Shown one piece after another: positions 22,710 through 31,862 of a stretch of 64,000 bases of DNA; positions within the stretch are counted from its first letter, which is position 1, and each line of letters starts with the position of its first letter. Under the pieces are notes generated by a model, which ran no database searches, was not told the origin of the DNA, and worked only from the letters and a program-made list of their open reading frames with translations. The DNA is from a virus. The position numbers were made by a program, and so were the translations under genes. The stretch is from positions 1 through 64,000 of IMG/VR virus record IMGVR_UViG_3300025011_000038; one strand, 5' to 3'.

Positions 22710-22940
22710 ATGGTTAAAAACATCAAGGCATTAAGAGACAAGAAGAATGGCAGGGTAACTATCGAAACGCTTGCCAATGGTATACATGAAGATGTTTTAA
22801 ATGGAGAAGTAACTTCTCTAATTATTATACAAGTTGATAAAAATGACAGAGTCTATGCCGGTTGGTCAACTAACTCTCTGGAAGCGATAGGATTAATGCA
22901 GACAGGTATTGATCAAGTATTGCGGGCAATGAAAACTTAA
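22710..22940 (+). CDS. small protein of unknown function
   Basis: A 76-residue protein from the ATG at 22710 (MVKNIKALRDKKNGRVT), after GAGGACGG. Alpha/beta with DKNDRVYAGWSTNSLEAIGLM. The frame upstream overlaps the previous gene and is excluded. Confidence 0.5.
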   Translation: MVKNIKALRDKKNGRVTIETLANGIHEDVLNGEVTSLIIIQVDKNDRVYAGWSTNSLEAIGLMQTGIDQVLRAMKT

Positions 22941-22960
22941 CATTCTAAGGAGGAATATCA

Positions 22961-23788
22961 ATGGCAAAAGAATATTCACATATCGGTAAACCTGTAGGCA
23001 CAGAAGGTATTTTTGTAGGTACGGAAGGTTCTGAAATACAATTAGCATCCGCAACAGGTGGTCTATATCAATCCGGTACGGCAGTAACCGCTAGTGCAGC
23101 AGAACTAAATATTATGGATGGAGTTACTGCGTCAGCGGCAGAGATAAACCTTATTGACGGTTCCGTTGCAGGTACGGCAGTAGCATCTAAGGCGTTAGTA
23201 TTGGGTGCAAATAAAAACGTAGACGTTCTTGCTGTTGCCGACTTAAAACTTGGTGCGGCGGCAGGTACGTCAGTTACTTCTACCGCAGCAGAGTTGAATT
23301 TGCTGGATGGTTCTGTCACAGGTACTGCGGTAGCTAGTAAAGCATTGGTGCTGGGAACTAATAAGAATGTAGACGTTCTTGCTGTTGCTGACCTTAAATT
23401 AGGTGCAGGTGCAGGCACTTCTGTAACCTCTACTGCTGCTGAGTTAAACATACTTGATGGTGTAACTATGACAGCAACACAGATTAACCTACTTACCCAA
23501 GGCGTAGAGGCAGGTTATAAAATTGCTCGCGGTACTGCTGCTGTAGATGCAGCAAGTAAAGATATTGTAACTGGTCTAGCAACAGTTGTGGGTGTTGTTG
23601 CTTCTATGGTAGGCGATCCATCATTGACCCATATGTATTCAAGTGCAACAGTTGGAGATCAGGCAGGCGCACCGGCAGCAGGCAGTATTAGAATAAAGTC
23701 TTGGAAACCGACAGCGACAGGTGATGTAACCCCTACCGCCGCATCTAGTCCGTTCGGTAATGTTGCGTGGATTGCTATCGGTACTTAA
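22961..23788 (+). CDS. head fibre / decoration protein with tandem repeats
   Basis: A 275-residue Ala/Gly/Thr-rich protein. A 50-residue unit beginning around DGSVAGTAVASKALVLG is repeated back-to-back (150-base DNA period, for example at 23219 and 23369), with many silent differences. Related shorter TASAAELNIMDG units precede it. Such repeats occur in phage head-fibre and capsid-surface proteins. AAGGAGG precedes the ATG. Confidence 0.65.
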   Translation: MAKEYSHIGKPVGTEGIFVGTEGSEIQLASATGGLYQSGTAVTASAAELNIMDGVTASAAEINLIDGSVAGTAVASKALVLGANKNVDVLAVADLKLGAAAGTSVTSTAAELNLLDGSVTGTAVASKALVLGTNKNVDVLAVADLKLGAGAGTSVTSTAAELNILDGVTMTATQINLLTQGVEAGYKIARGTAAVDAASKDIVTGLATVVGVVASMVGDPSLTHMYSSATVGDQAGAPAAGSIRIKSWKPTATGDVTPTAASSPFGNVAWIAIGT

Positions 23789-23819
23789 ATAAAAGAGGTA
23801 AATAATAGCTGGTGAGAAC

Positions 23820-26543
23820 ATGGCAAAACTAACTGCAAAAGAAAAAGAAGCGTTACGATTTATTAATGAATTAGAACGGCGGCAGAAGGAAGAACATATT
23901 CGCTTTATTAGACCTTACGACAAGCAGGAAAAGTTTCTATTATCCAATAAAAGGAATAGCTGGATACTTGGTGGGAATCGCACAGGAAAAACGGAATCTG
24001 GCGCAATTAGGGCGGTATTCCTTGCTTTAGGTGAGAGAATACGCCCTTATCTTATAGATTGGCCGGATGATTTAAGGGAGAAATATGAACCTCTAATAAC
24101 CCGTTTTGGCGGTAAACCTACTCGCGGTTGGATATGTTCCGTATCCTTTGAGGTACAAAGGGACGTTACTCAGAAGAAAATATTAGGTGACGTTGAAACC
24201 GGAATACCTGGATTGTTACCGTTAAGAGAGATTAAGAAAATAACCTACCGCAGTACAGGTATTATAGATACCATACGACTTGTCGGTGGTGGTATTATTG
24301 GATTTAAGTCCTATGACCAAGGCAGAGAGAAGTTTCAGGGTTCATCTCAACATTGGTGTATTGCAGAAGATCAACGTGTATTTATGGCTGACGGAACATA
24401 TAAACCCATACAAGATGTATGTCCCGGAGATATGGTTGTAACTAAAAATGGTTGCGGTAAAATGGTAACCAGAAAAGTAGTTGCTAAGCATGACATGGGA
24501 GAAAAACCTGTATTTGATGTTGTTACTGGTAAATCTCCTTGGATACAACTTACAGAAGATCACGAAGTATATGTTTCTTCTAAGAAAAAGAAAAAAGTTG
24601 TTGATGCTGACAGAATATACTTGTCTGATATGAATTTTCAGCCTAGTACAACCGAGAATATGCCGGAAGGCTTTTATCCTTGGTTGGGACTTGTGCTTAG
24701 CGAAGGTACCACATCTGAAAAGAAAATAACTATTGGCAGTGAGGAAATAGTTGCTGCCGCCAAAGAGTATTTACCTAGCGGTGTATATTTGCGGAAAACT
24801 GAGTTTAAAGCCTGCAATCATGTTCCAGATTGGCATATCAATAATTGGCCTGAGTTCTGGAAGGTAGTACCTGCCGGACTTGCCTATGAGAAATATGTAC
24901 CAGATTGGGTTTTCCGTTCAGACAAAGAGCATATTGCTCTTTTTTTGCGTTATCTATTTGCCGGTGATGGTTGGGCAAGCGGTCATACAATTGGCTATGC
25001 TTCTACTTCTCGCAGACTGGCAGAAGATGTATGCTTATTATTAAGGCGCTTAGGTGTACGCTCAAGTTTTACTAAAAAGAAGAGTCAAAAGGTTGGGGTT
25101 TGGCGCGACCAATGGTGGGTTATGGTTTGCTCTGCCGACCATGTAGTTAGGTTTTCCGACAGTATTGGAATAGAGGGTAAGCAAGAAGCAGTTAATGCTG
25201 TTGTTTGCGAAGCTAAAAGACGTATAGAGAGTAAAATAAATAATACTGGTTTCTTAATTCCAAGATGTAAAAACGAAGAAGATAGTTTTAAATGGAAAAA
25301 ACAAAATAGCAGAGCAAAAGAAACATACGCACGAATTAAAAAACTTATTCCCTTGGGAAATAAGAGAACCTATGACCTATCTATAGAAAAGGATCATAGG
25401 TTTTTTGTTGGTACTTGCATGGTTTCAAATTGCTGGATGGATGAAGAAGGACCCAAAGATATCTACACAGAAATAATGATGCGTCTTATGGATACCGAGG
25501 GTGACTTATTTGGAACAATGACACCGCTTCAAGGTATGACGTGGGTGTATAATGATATTTACCTTAACGACTCAAAACCCATTGAGAAGCGTGACGATGA
25601 AATATTCCTGATAATGGTTGAATGGAACGATAACCCTTACTTATCAGCAAGTGAAAAGAAACGTCTTGAAGCGTCTATGGATGAAGCGGAGTTAGAAGCG
25701 CGGAAATATGGGCGTTTTATTATGCCCGGCAAATGTTCCTTTAATATCGGCAGAATAGCGGAGATGCAGAAGAAATGCTATCCCGGCGAGCGAGGCAACC
25801 TTATATGGACAAGTCCTGCAAAGGTACAAGTCTATTGGCAACCAGAAGAAAAGGGCGAATATGAGGTATGGTTCCATCCTGAGAAGGGCGCAGAGTATTT
25901 AGTACCTGCTGACGTTGCAGAAGGTTTAGAGCATGGCGACTTTGATGCTGTGGGAGTTATTAACCGGCACAGGTTAAGGTTAGATGCTGTATATCATGGA
26001 CACGTTGAACCGGACGTACTTGCCGATTATATGCGCCGATTAGGGTTTTACTACGGCATACCGATGTTAATACCTGAAGGCAATAACCACGGATTAACTA
26101 CGATAAGTCACTTGAAAAAGGATTATTATGATATATATAGAACTCAGGTTTACGATAAGCGCAGCGACCAAACAAGACAAAAGTTAGGTTGGTATACAAC
26201 TCCTAAGACTCGTCCGTTAATCGTTGATGCTATTAAAAAGGTTGTGCGTGAAGGAGTATTCGAGTGCTATTGGAAACGCTTTGTTGATGAAGCAATGAAT
26301 TTTGTCCGACACCCAAACGGAAAAGAGGCGGCAAGGGGTGGACAGCATGACGATGTTATTCTAATGTGCGCTATCGGGGTACATGTTCATATGACTACTG
26401 CCTTTAAGAATAACAATAGTATTCCCTTCCTCCCCGGTCAAGATAAGGGAAGAAGGTTAAACGCTCAGTCAATGGAACAATGGGCAGAGGACGAGGACGA
26501 TGATGAATATGAAGAAGGATTACCGGGATTTTACGGAATGTAG
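23820..26543 (+). CDS. terL: terminase large subunit interrupted by an intein
   Basis: A 907-residue precursor; removing the 358-residue intein leaves a 549-residue TerL. Walker A GGNRTGKT is at 51-58. Walker B, CWMDEE, resumes at residue 538 directly after the intein. The nuclease domain shows VPADVAEGLEHGDFDAVGVI and a late GQHDDVILM with acidic residues for metal binding. TerL cuts and pumps the genome into the head through the portal. The intein sits in the ATPase active site, so unspliced protein should be inactive. Confidence 0.9.
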   Translation: MAKLTAKEKEALRFINELERRQKEEHIRFIRPYDKQEKFLLSNKRNSWILGGNRTGKTESGAIRAVFLALGERIRPYLIDWPDDLREKYEPLITRFGGKPTRGWICSVSFEVQRDVTQKKILGDVETGIPGLLPLREIKKITYRSTGIIDTIRLVGGGIIGFKSYDQGREKFQGSSQHWCIAEDQRVFMADGTYKPIQDVCPGDMVVTKNGCGKMVTRKVVAKHDMGEKPVFDVVTGKSPWIQLTEDHEVYVSSKKKKKVVDADRIYLSDMNFQPSTTENMPEGFYPWLGLVLSEGTTSEKKITIGSEEIVAAAKEYLPSGVYLRKTEFKACNHVPDWHINNWPEFWKVVPAGLAYEKYVPDWVFRSDKEHIALFLRYLFAGDGWASGHTIGYASTSRRLAEDVCLLLRRLGVRSSFTKKKSQKVGVWRDQWWVMVCSADHVVRFSDSIGIEGKQEAVNAVVCEAKRRIESKINNTGFLIPRCKNEEDSFKWKKQNSRAKETYARIKKLIPLGNKRTYDLSIEKDHRFFVGTCMVSNCWMDEEGPKDIYTEIMMRLMDTEGDLFGTMTPLQGMTWVYNDIYLNDSKPIEKRDDEIFLIMVEWNDNPYLSASEKKRLEASMDEAELEARKYGRFIMPGKCSFNIGRIAEMQKKCYPGERGNLIWTSPAKVQVYWQPEEKGEYEVWFHPEKGAEYLVPADVAEGLEHGDFDAVGVINRHRLRLDAVYHGHVEPDVLADYMRRLGFYYGIPMLIPEGNNHGLTTISHLKKDYYDIYRTQVYDKRSDQTRQKLGWYTTPKTRPLIVDAIKKVVREGVFECYWKRFVDEAMNFVRHPNGKEAARGGQHDDVILMCAIGVHVHMTTAFKNNNSIPFLPGQDKGRRLNAQSMEQWAEDEDDDEYEEGLPGFYGM
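24357..25430 (+). other. intein with LAGLIDADG homing endonuclease
   Basis: Starts at Cys180 (CIAEDQRVFMADGTYKPI, block A). Block B is LTEDHEVYV with His248. Two LAGLIDADG-type motifs follow: WLGLVLSEG (288-296) and FLRYLFAGDGW (about 376-386). Block F is YDLSIEKDHRFFVG, and the end is CMVSN followed by Cys538. The usual penultimate His is Ser here, which can slow C-terminal cleavage. The insertion point is the Walker B motif of TerL. Confidence 0.88.
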
Positions 26544-26563
26544 GAATAGAAGGGAGAACTCAA

Positions 26564-26851
26564 ATGGATCATGTATTTGAAAATGCGGAAAAAGTTTCTA
26601 AAGTAGCAATAACTGTAAGGGTGTACGATGCTGATGGAGAGATACCGTTAATCGCATACACAAAAGGAATGGACCTTTATGGTTGTAGTAGTGTGTGGGA
26701 GAAAGTAAAAAGACTACAGGACCTAGTGTGTGCCGCATATCGTACACTGCAATATTTGGTCGGTGTAAATATTAAGGAACCGCACAGTACGGTAAACTTT
26801 AATACTCCGAGAAGGGAGAACCTAGATGATAAAGACATTGCAAGAACTTAG
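26564..26851 (+). CDS. small protein of unknown function
   Basis: A 95-residue protein (MDHVFENAEKVSKVAIT) with a beta-rich N-terminus and a helical centre. AAGGGAGAA precedes the ATG. The end overlaps the next gene by 26 bases. Confidence 0.5.
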   Translation: MDHVFENAEKVSKVAITVRVYDADGEIPLIAYTKGMDLYGCSSVWEKVKRLQDLVCAAYRTLQYLVGVNIKEPHSTVNFNTPRRENLDDKDIART

Positions 26852-27347
26852 GAAATTTTTATTATCAATGCCACAATCGCATATACTTGATTCTGGACTT
26901 GGTTGCGAAGATGCTATAAAAATGATAACAGTATTATGGAAGCATGGAAGAAAATTTAAAACTGCAACCACAGATAAGTTAATTACTGTTTACCATATAG
27001 ACGACTTGGTACCTACTCACATAAAAATGGTTACAGATGAAATTGAGTATCAGAAATCGCTAGACAGAAGGGTACTTGTCAGACGCGTTACTTCCGGTAA
27101 TATTCCTTCTGATCTTATAAATTTCGGGTATGATTGGGTTTATTTGATTACTCGTATACAGTGTGGGTATAAAGGTTCAACTATAACACCAGAAGAATAT
27201 GAGGAGTTTATTGGTTCTAATAATAAACCTACTAGGCCGGAAGAAGTTATCTGGTTAAAAGATAAAGATATGTTTGAAAAATACTATGTGCCTAAATATG
27301 GAATTGATTTTCTAATTAAGGGGAGAACCTATAATGTCAGATACTAA
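26826..27347 (+). CDS. protein of unknown function
   Basis: A 173-residue protein (MIKTLQELRKFLLSMPQ), helical N-terminus, with GYDWVYLITRIQCGYKGS in the middle. AAGGGAGAACC precedes the ATG. It overlaps neighbours at both ends. No family recognised. Confidence 0.5.
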   Translation: MIKTLQELRKFLLSMPQSHILDSGLGCEDAIKMITVLWKHGRKFKTATTDKLITVYHIDDLVPTHIKMVTDEIEYQKSLDRRVLVRRVTSGNIPSDLINFGYDWVYLITRIQCGYKGSTITPEEYEEFIGSNNKPTRPEEVIWLKDKDMFEKYYVPKYGIDFLIKGRTYNVRY

Positions 27348-27708
27348 AAAACCGCTTGTTTTAGAATATCAAGAAACTCTAAACAAGCAGATTAAGAGTT
27401 TAAGCGACACTATATTTCATATGTCAACTACCGTTATTATTTGCAAAACAAATGAGCGTAAGGCAGGAGAGATTATTCCTTTAGATAGTATTAACTATTC
27501 ATTAATAAATGGCGGTAGCGACATTGATGCCGACACAATCAAAACTCTAGTCGATACAGAGTTAAAACTTATGCGGGCAGTCCTATCCCTAGAGGGCGTT
27601 GATATTCCCCTTGAGTATCCAGAAGGTACGCATGAGGATGATGTAAAGCAGGTAGAAACTGCCGAGGAACGCAACGCAAGAGAGGAAGAAAAGGGGTTTT
27701 ATAGTTGA
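27334..27708 (+). CDS. helical protein of unknown function
   Basis: A 124-residue protein (MSDTKKPLVLEYQETL), mainly helical with a strongly acidic C-terminus. AAGGGGAGAACC precedes the ATG. It lies among head genes, so a virion or assembly role is possible. Confidence 0.5.
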   Translation: MSDTKKPLVLEYQETLNKQIKSLSDTIFHMSTTVIICKTNERKAGEIIPLDSINYSLINGGSDIDADTIKTLVDTELKLMRAVLSLEGVDIPLEYPEGTHEDDVKQVETAEERNAREEEKGFYS

Positions 27709-28025
27709 GAAAGTGTAAGGTATGCGGAAAACCGGAAACAGATTTTGAGAGCGTAAGCAAGTTTCTCCTTCATTGCCGACTATGCAAGAAAGAAGCAGGC
27801 AAAGACAGTCACATAAGCGAAACTCCCAACGATGAAGAATTTATCGAAGTGCCTGACGTTACCGAAGAACCGGAAACAGAGGAACCGGACAACTCTATAT
27901 CAATACCGCTATCTATTTGCCCGAAGGAATTGGGATATTTAGCGGATGATAAGTTAATTAAGATAATGGTTATCGGCAGGAAACAGGGAGATAGGTTTGT
28001 GATTGAAGAAACTAAGTATAAATAG
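27705..28025 (+). CDS. zinc-ribbon protein
   Basis: A 106-residue protein from a TTG that overlaps the previous stop as TTGA (MRKCKVCGKPETDFES). CKVCGK and CRLCKK form a four-Cys ribbon in the first 30 residues, followed by an acidic linker. No specific family. Confidence 0.5.
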   Translation: MRKCKVCGKPETDFESVSKFLLHCRLCKKEAGKDSHISETPNDEEFIEVPDVTEEPETEEPDNSISIPLSICPKELGYLADDKLIKIMVIGRKQGDRFVIEETKYK

Positions 28026-28037
28026 GGAGAACCTTAA

Positions 28038-28325
28038 ATGAGCGAATCAACAATCAGGCAGGTATTAAGAGAACATGATTTAATGCTTACCATTAATAAT
28101 ATGCGGTGGATGTCTACGTGTCATAAAGAATTAAAAATAAAAATTATATTTTTATTGGGTGAATCTAAAATATACTACACTGGAGAACATAGGGAAATTG
28201 ACGGTTGCTATATTATTAATGACGCTGTTGTTTTGACAACTAACGAACTTATGTTTAGTGATACCGTAAGAGTACCTATTAATCATGTGATGTTTATTTG
28301 TGACATGCCTAAATACAATAGTTAA
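28038..28325 (+). CDS. small protein of unknown function
   Basis: A 95-residue protein (MSESTIRQVLREHDLML), largely beta in the second half. TAGGGAGAACC precedes the ATG. No family recognised. Confidence 0.5.
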   Translation: MSESTIRQVLREHDLMLTINNMRWMSTCHKELKIKIIFLLGESKIYYTGEHREIDGCYIINDAVVLTTNELMFSDTVRVPINHVMFICDMPKYNS

Positions 28326-28348
28326 AACGGATAACCGGAGGATTGAAA

Positions 28349-28483
28349 ATGCAACTAACTGATGCAGAAAAGAAAGTCATTTCAGAACTACACAACCTTG
28401 GAGGTTGGGGTACGCTCACCGTCAAAGTAAAGGGCGGCAGAGTAGTTATGATTAGTCCTACTAAGGACATTAAATTAGATTAG
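28349..28483 (+). CDS. DUF2292-like small protein
   Basis: A 44-residue protein (MQLTDAEKKVISELHNLGGW, then GTLTVKVKGGRVVMI). The helix followed by a GxxTVxVxxGxVV hairpin matches the DUF2292/YezD-like pattern found in bacteria and phages. CCGGAGG precedes the ATG. Function unknown. Confidence 0.5.
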   Translation: MQLTDAEKKVISELHNLGGWGTLTVKVKGGRVVMISPTKDIKLD

Positions 28484-28495
28484 GAGGTGATAACG

Positions 28496-28609
28496 ATGGC
28501 AGGCTGTAAGGGCGGTAAAGGAATGAAGGGCATGGGCAAAGGAATGTCTATGTCTAAGTCAGACAAGAAAGAAATGGGCATGGGCAAGGGTTACGGTAAG
28601 AAGAAATAG
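28496..28609 (+). CDS. Gly/Lys/Met-rich basic micro-protein
   Basis: A 37-residue peptide (MAGCKGGKGMKGMGKGMSM) built from GKGM repeats and ending GKKK. AGGAGGTGATAACG is a near-ideal ribosome site, so strong expression is expected. It could bind DNA within the head or act in assembly. No family recognised. Confidence 0.5.
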   Translation: MAGCKGGKGMKGMGKGMSMSKSDKKEMGMGKGYGKKK

Positions 28610-28654
28610 TTTTTATTAGTTTAACTAAATAACCAATATCTCGAATCGAGAACG

Positions 28655-28717
28655 ATAGGGATAGGGCGTAACAGAGTACCATTATTGGTATTGTGCTATG
28701 TCCTATCCCTATTTTTT
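28655..28717 (+). terminator. strong intrinsic terminator before portal gene
   Basis: An 11-bp perfect stem ATAGGGATAGG / CCTATCCCTAT with an inner ACC/GGT pairing, followed by TTTTTT. It would cut transcription between the terminase unit and the portal unit. Confidence 0.8.
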
Positions 28718-28738
28718 ATGCCCAAAAGGTGGTGAATT

Positions 28739-30754
28739 ATGGAAAGCGTAAGAGGAAATTCAAAAGCAGAAAGCGATGCCGTTAGAACCTGTATGGATTG
28801 GTATGACGATGATAAGGCGGCAAGGCAATTCTATGTTGATGAAATGCGTGAAATGTATAAACTCTATACCTCTAGGCACTGGGATTTGCTTGGCCCGAAT
28901 GGTAATCCGCTAAGAACCGAGGCACAGCAACAGAACCGTCCTAACAGCGTTGAAAATATTACCTTTTCTCTAATAGAAGGTACGGTTTCCGAGTTTGCCA
29001 ATGAGATAGAACTTATCGACCAAGGCGTTGAACCGGGTGACGAAGAAAAGTCCAATATTATGACCGATCTTAAAAAATTCATATTCTATAAAAACAAGCT
29101 AACATCCGAGAGAATTAAGTTTCTTCGGTGGTTTTTTCTTTATGGTACAGGTATTTGGCATATCTATTGGGACTCTAATTGGCGAGGCGGTAAAGGTCCG
29201 AACCGTTGGGAAGGTGATGTGCGCTGGAAAGCATTGCATCCTTTATGTTTAGTACCTGATGCACGTTGTCGTGAGGATATTAACGAAGGTAATCGTTGCC
29301 ATAAACCTGTATGGCGCACAATGGAGTACATTGCCGACAACTTCCCTGATAGGGCAAAGTTGGTACAGGAACAAGGACTACACGATGATGATTTATTAGA
29401 TACTGACCAACTTGATACCGAGGGATTTAGTCGCTCATACAATCAAGAACAAGTACCAGTTATTGAAACATGGTACATCGGTAGGCCTTTGATTTTAGCA
29501 GAAGGTGAGCAGGATCAAGGGATAGGTTTACACGTTATCTTGTGGGCAGGGGAACATCAAGGGGTTTATCTTAAGCATAACAACTATATGTATTTTGATC
29601 CCGGTGAAACTCCGATATTTCCGTTTATTGTGCGGCAAAGATACCCAAGGGAAAACAGTGTTTGGGGATTTGGTGATGCCTTTTATCTTAAAAATCCGCA
29701 AATTGTTAGGAATAAAACTGCTGAGATTATACTTGAAGGCCATATTCATGGGGCGATTGGCCAAACATGGTATGACGAGAGGGCACTAACAAGTAGGCAA
29801 AAACGACTTATTGAGGAGCGTGGTACTGCCCCTGGTATGTGGTTTCCTGTTGCCGATATTAATGGGGTTAAGCGAGAGCATGGGCAACCTATCCCTGGCA
29901 GTTTAATAGCTGAAATGGGAAGGTTACAGGCATCTATGGAGGGTATGATTGGTCGCTTTGATGTAAGTCAAGGCAGAACCCCCGGCAGCGTAACCGCATT
30001 TAAGGCAATTGCCGAGTTGGTATCGCAGGCTAAAATACGGCTAAGAACAGCAGAGCAGGCTATTAATTCATCCTATGAGGATGCGGGACAATTTACTAAC
30101 CGCTTAATCGGCAAGTATTACACCGAGCAAAGAACCTACCGCATAAACGGCAAGGGAAGTGGCGGCAACGAAAAGGAAGGTTATCAATACAACACATTTA
30201 ATGCCGATGAAATGAAAAAAGTTTACGACAGGGAGAGCGGTGTAACTGTTCCCTTGAGTGAGATAGGAAGGTTCAATGACGGGGAAATGGTAATGCCTGA
30301 TGGTAGGGAGATTGATTCCGATACCTATTCTAAAGAATTCGAAGAATACTTCCCCGACTTTGACTGCTACTGTAAAGTATCATCCGTGATACCGTCTGAC
30401 CGCATGTATCATATGGAAATTGCTAAAGAGTTGTTGGTAGCTAGTGTTATCGATCCTGAGACATTCTTCTACGTTATGGAATATGGCAAGTTTCCTCCTA
30501 TCCCAGAAGTTATGGCGAGGATGAATAAGCAGAAGGAAGAACAGCAACGGATGACAATGGAACAGGAAATGATGAAAAATAATCCTATGATAAATCAACA
30601 ACCTCCTATACAGGAAGAAGTACCGCAACAAGGTAATGAGTTAGAACAAATGCTATCTCAGTTACCACCAGAAATTAGAGAATATCTAATTTCACTGCCA
30701 CCTGAACAAATGATGGCAGAACTGCAAGCAATAATTCAGCAACAAGGTATGTAA
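28739..30754 (+). CDS. portal protein
   Basis: A 671-residue protein, the size of podovirus-type portals. The N-terminal region (FYVDEMREMYKLYTSRHWD...RPNSVENITFSLIEGTVSEF) is typical of the P22-like portal fold. The core has WRTMEYIADNFPD and QGRTPGSVTAFKAIAELV, and the C-terminal 80 residues are Gln/Met/Pro-rich, as in portal barrel tails. It forms the dodecameric DNA channel to which TerL and the tail attach. Confidence 0.75.
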   Translation: MESVRGNSKAESDAVRTCMDWYDDDKAARQFYVDEMREMYKLYTSRHWDLLGPNGNPLRTEAQQQNRPNSVENITFSLIEGTVSEFANEIELIDQGVEPGDEEKSNIMTDLKKFIFYKNKLTSERIKFLRWFFLYGTGIWHIYWDSNWRGGKGPNRWEGDVRWKALHPLCLVPDARCREDINEGNRCHKPVWRTMEYIADNFPDRAKLVQEQGLHDDDLLDTDQLDTEGFSRSYNQEQVPVIETWYIGRPLILAEGEQDQGIGLHVILWAGEHQGVYLKHNNYMYFDPGETPIFPFIVRQRYPRENSVWGFGDAFYLKNPQIVRNKTAEIILEGHIHGAIGQTWYDERALTSRQKRLIEERGTAPGMWFPVADINGVKREHGQPIPGSLIAEMGRLQASMEGMIGRFDVSQGRTPGSVTAFKAIAELVSQAKIRLRTAEQAINSSYEDAGQFTNRLIGKYYTEQRTYRINGKGSGGNEKEGYQYNTFNADEMKKVYDRESGVTVPLSEIGRFNDGEMVMPDGREIDSDTYSKEFEEYFPDFDCYCKVSSVIPSDRMYHMEIAKELLVASVIDPETFFYVMEYGKFPPIPEVMARMNKQKEEQQRMTMEQEMMKNNPMINQQPPIQEEVPQQGNELEQMLSQLPPEIREYLISLPPEQMMAELQAIIQQQGM

Positions 30755-30872
30755 TATAAATGTCTGAAACGTGCTGTAGACTAAAACCGCATGGCATAGT
30801 CCAAAACATGCTTATGACTCTAAACTGTGCAAGGATATTATAACCGACGGGTTTAAAACGGGAGGCAATAAT

Positions 30873-31853
30873 ATGTTAGATTTATTAGGACTTAAGGCAA
30901 CGGAAGATAAATTCTTAGGCAGATTTAATCGTGCTTTAATGATAAGAAATGATGGCTTTTCCGGTGGTGGTTTTGTAGATGATACCGAAGTTGACGATCC
31001 TAATATTGCCGATAAAGACGATGATAAGGACGTTGAACTTGTTGACCTAATTACTGACGATGAAGGCTTAGAGGACGATAATTCTGGCGAAGAAAATGAC
31101 TCAGAGGAAGAAGAAGTCAAGAAAGAACCAGAAGTCAAAAAAGAACCTACTCCTAAAGAAAAAACCTACACTAAGGCAGAAATGCAGGCTGAAATTGACC
31201 GAGTTTTAGCCGATAGACTTGCCCGCGAGAGAGCAAAACTTGAAGCTGATAAGCAGGCAGAAAAACGTCAGGCACAGGTAGAGGCAGAAGCAAAAAATTA
31301 TTGGTCAGAGCAGCAGGCAGAGAAAGAGGAATACTTTACTGCCCTTGGTTTTGATGAAACTAAGGCAAAGAAACTTGCTTCGGAAGAAATCAAAAAGGAA
31401 CAGAGAATTGCCAGACTAGAACAAGAACTCATTAACGCTAAACAGCAGATTGAGTTTACTGGCAAGTCAACTGACTATGAGAGACAAAAGCAGGCGGTTC
31501 TAAATAGTAATCCTCAAATTAGGCCATATGCAACCATGTACGCCGCCGAGATTGATGCGGTAAGTCAAAATGGTGCATCTGTTGATTTTGAAACTGCTAT
31601 GAAGTTTGTCATTGGGGAAAAGTTTGCTTCTGGAGAATTGAGTAAAAAGGTAAAAACTGCCGCCGAACAAAAGACTCTTGCTAACATTAAAGGTCGTCAA
31701 AAACTTAAGGTTGAAGATGCTAACCTGCCGGGAAGTAAGTCCTCCGAGCAGGTTGATTTAACTCCATTACAAAAACTTTTCGCCGCAAGACTTGATATGT
31801 CTGAAAAAGATTTTGCCTCCGGTATAGTAAAAAAATCTAAGAAAAGAAGGTAG
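30873..31853 (+). CDS. scaffolding-like protein
   Basis: A 326-residue protein with an acidic stretch at residues 30-85, then a long charged coiled coil (AEMQAEIDRVLADRLARERAKLEADKQ...) and a basic C-terminus (KKSKKRR). Composition, and position between portal and capsid genes, match phage scaffolds, which guide capsid assembly and leave. CGGGAGGC precedes the ATG. The 118-base gap before it has no convincing gene. Confidence 0.65.
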   Translation: MLDLLGLKATEDKFLGRFNRALMIRNDGFSGGGFVDDTEVDDPNIADKDDDKDVELVDLITDDEGLEDDNSGEENDSEEEEVKKEPEVKKEPTPKEKTYTKAEMQAEIDRVLADRLARERAKLEADKQAEKRQAQVEAEAKNYWSEQQAEKEEYFTALGFDETKAKKLASEEIKKEQRIARLEQELINAKQQIEFTGKSTDYERQKQAVLNSNPQIRPYATMYAAEIDAVSQNGASVDFETAMKFVIGEKFASGELSKKVKTAAEQKTLANIKGRQKLKVEDANLPGSKSSEQVDLTPLQKLFAARLDMSEKDFASGIVKKSKKRR

Positions 31854-31862
31854 GTTGAGAAA

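Noticed and set aside
23068-23451. 127-codon minus-strand frame opposite the head-fibre gene
   Set aside because: It is a shadow created by the Ala-rich repeats of the fibre gene; no ribosome site.
30760-30843. 27-codon frame between portal and scaffold genes
   Set aside because: No ribosome site, no neighbour coupling and unremarkable translation; left as intergenic.
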